Below are positions 6,145 to 6,431 of a DNA stretch of 6,431 nucleotides, piece by piece. The translations under genes and the position numbers were made by a program. Source of the stretch: Chitinispirillales bacterium (GTDB lineage: Bacteria > Fibrobacterota > Chitinivibrionia > Chitinivibrionales > Chitinispirillaceae). Position 1 is the stretch's first letter; each line of letters starts with the position of its first letter. The stretch covers positions 1 through 6,431 of the forward strand of contig JAIRUL010000222.1 of NCBI GenBank assembly GCA_031254445.1, read 5' to 3'. The notes under the pieces are model-generated. The model did not search any database, was not told the origin of the DNA, and saw only the letters and a program-made list of their open reading frames with translations.

Positions 6145-6160
6145 GCTAAAGCCGCCACAC
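6137..6160. repeat. Strong hairpin, left of the element centre
   Basis: GTGTGGCGGC and GCCGCCACAC form a perfect 10-bp stem around a TAAA loop. It overlaps the inner end of the left 44-bp arm, so it competes with the long-range pairing: the region can fold either as local hairpins or as one large stem. No T tract follows on either strand. Confidence 0.8.
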
Positions 6161-6194
6161 AACGTCAAAGTCAAAGGCGGCGAGGTATCGGTGT

Positions 6195-6218
6195 TTTGAC
6201 GTTGATGTTGACGTTGAC
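6195..6218 (+). repeat. Hexamer tandem repeat GTTGAY
   Basis: Four hexamers in register, three GTTGAC/T and one TTTGAC, in the centre of the palindromic element. The complementary hexamer GTCAAA occurs twice in tandem at 6164-6175, so the two stretches can pair. GTTGATGTTGA also recurs at the left window edge (minus strand, about 7-17). Confidence 0.7.
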
Positions 6219-6221
6219 TTT

Positions 6222-6243
6222 GTGTGGCGGCTCTGCGCCACAC
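6222..6243. repeat. Strong hairpin, right of the element centre
   Basis: GTGTGGCG and CGCCACAC form a perfect 8-bp stem around the loop GCTCTG. It overlaps the inner end of the right 44-bp arm and is the counterpart of the hairpin at 6137-6160. The stretch 6220-6231 is also a 12-bp perfect inverted match to 6151-6162. Confidence 0.8.
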
Positions 6244-6279
6244 GTTATGAAGCCGTAGGCTTCGTCTGAAAAAGATTTT
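6236..6279 (-). repeat. 44-bp perfect inverted repeat, right arm
   Basis: Partner of 6101-6144, identical as reverse complement. It contains the third 22-bp box (6257-6278) and the hairpin GAAGCC-GTA-GGCTTC (6249-6263). Confidence 0.9.
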
Positions 6280-6299
6280 TAAAAGACTTTGACTTTTAA

Positions 6300-6321
6300 A
6301 GGCTTCGTCTGAAAAAGATTT
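6300..6321 (-). repeat. 22-bp box, copy 4 (inverted)
   Basis: Perfect reverse complement of the box at 5996-6017 and the outer right boundary of the nested palindrome. Beyond it the sequence dissolves into AT-rich repeats related to those left of 5996. Confidence 0.85.
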
Positions 6322-6331
6322 TGACTTTGAT

Positions 6332-6358
6332 TTTAAAAGATTTAAAAGATTTAAAAGA
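6332..6358 (-). repeat. 9-bp tandem array, three units, opposite orientation
   Basis: Three perfect copies of TTTAAAAGA on the plus strand, i.e. TCTTTTAAA on the minus strand, the same unit that occurs at 5981-5989. The array flanks the palindromic element on the right in inverted orientation to the left array, so even the AT-rich flanks are symmetric. Confidence 0.8.
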
Positions 6359-6431
6359 TTTTGATTTTTTACTTGCGCCGCCAAAAGGCAATTATTATTT
6401 TATACGAAGCCGGTAGAAGACTCGGAACCCA

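Larger units (their letters stand above)
5996..6321. repeat. Nested palindromic repeat element
   Basis: The left half (5996-6144) and right half (6236-6321) are reverse complements with the same order of blocks. An outer 22-bp box (5996-6017 pairs perfectly with 6300-6321) is followed inward by a TTTAAAGTCAAAGTC block and then a 44-bp perfect inverted repeat. The left half is longer because of a 21-nt hairpin insertion (6017-6037) and an expanded 9-bp tandem array (6052-6105). The centre (6145-6235) has two further hairpins and a hexamer repeat. No ORF, transposase or target-site duplication is evident. It could be a composite intergenic repeat of the REP/BIME kind, a MITE-like element, or a structured non-coding RNA. 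The T runs lie before the GC hairpins in both orientations, which argues against plain terminators. Confidence 0.8.
5967..6431. other. Gene-free, repeat-dominated intergenic region upstream of the cotH-like gene
   Basis: I see no credible gene in these 465 bases. They consist of AT-rich tandem arrays, inverted boxes and hairpins, annotated separately. The 84-codon minus-strand ORF at 6130-6384 is made entirely of these repeats (Lys/Ser/Leu-rich then Gln/Arg-rich) and has no ribosome binding site, so I do not call it. The last 60 bases (6370-6431) are non-repetitive and could be the very end of a neighbouring gene on the minus strand or its spacer; this cannot be decided. Confidence 0.7.

Noticed and set aside
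5996..6321. Insertion sequence or MITE with terminal inverted repeats
   Set aside because: No transposase and no target-site duplication can be seen at the 22-bp box ends; left as an unproven alternative and not called a mobile element.
5967..6364. CRISPR array
   Set aside because: The repeats are 9-bp, 6-bp or inverted boxes with no regular unique spacers of 25-40 bp, and no cas genes are near.
6130..6384. Minus-strand ORF of 84 codons in the repeat region
   Set aside because: It is composed wholly of hairpins, hexamers and 9-mers; the protein is low-complexity and there is no ribosome binding site.
6369..6431. Possible C-terminal tail of a minus-strand gene entering from the right edge, ending at a TAA at 6369-6371
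   Set aside because: Only 20 codons (ending IIIAFWRRK) are visible and other minus frames are open for similar short lengths, so the frame cannot be chosen.

Overview
This is a 6.4 kb piece of a bacterial chromosome, probably Gram-negative. It holds two complete genes, both on the minus strand, separated and flanked by unusually repeat-rich intergenic DNA. Coding regions are GC-rich and intergenic DNA is AT-rich. A class C bifunctional penicillin-binding protein (PbpC type) and a large exported protein combining lamin-tail and CotH domains suggest an envelope-bearing lineage of the Fibrobacterota, Spirochaetota or a similar gut/sediment group. This is inference; there is no rRNA or other phylogenetic marker in the window.

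Layout in minus-strand transcription order (right to left): (1) 6431-5967 contains no convincing gene. It holds a nested palindromic repeat element (core 5996-6321) with a 44-bp perfect inverted repeat, a 22-bp box in four perfect copies (two direct, two inverted), two internal hairpins and 9-bp tandem arrays at its flanks. (2) A sigma70-like promoter (5925-5953) and a Shine-Dalgarno sequence lead into a 941-aa secreted, probably lipid-anchored, lamin-tail/CotH-domain protein (3060-5885). (3) The spacer 2862-3059 contains hairpins and a strong intrinsic terminator in the minus orientation (2928-2962), so the two genes look like separate transcription units. (4) pbpC (189-2861) encodes an 890-aa PBP1C with a transmembrane anchor, GT51 transglycosylase, acyl-serine transpeptidase and BiPBP_C tail. 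(5) 1-188 holds two hairpin repeats and, at the very edge, a possible start of another minus-strand gene with a hydrophobic N-terminus.

Both products act outside the cytoplasm: PBP1C on peptidoglycan, and the CotH protein as an exported, possibly phosphorylating or surface-structural protein. Nothing beyond adjacency links them functionally. The most interesting signal is a repeat family spread through all three intergenic spaces. One hairpin type occurs both behind pbpC and inside the palindromic element. It keeps tandem G.A flanks and shows a compensatory base-pair change, which suggests selection at the RNA level.
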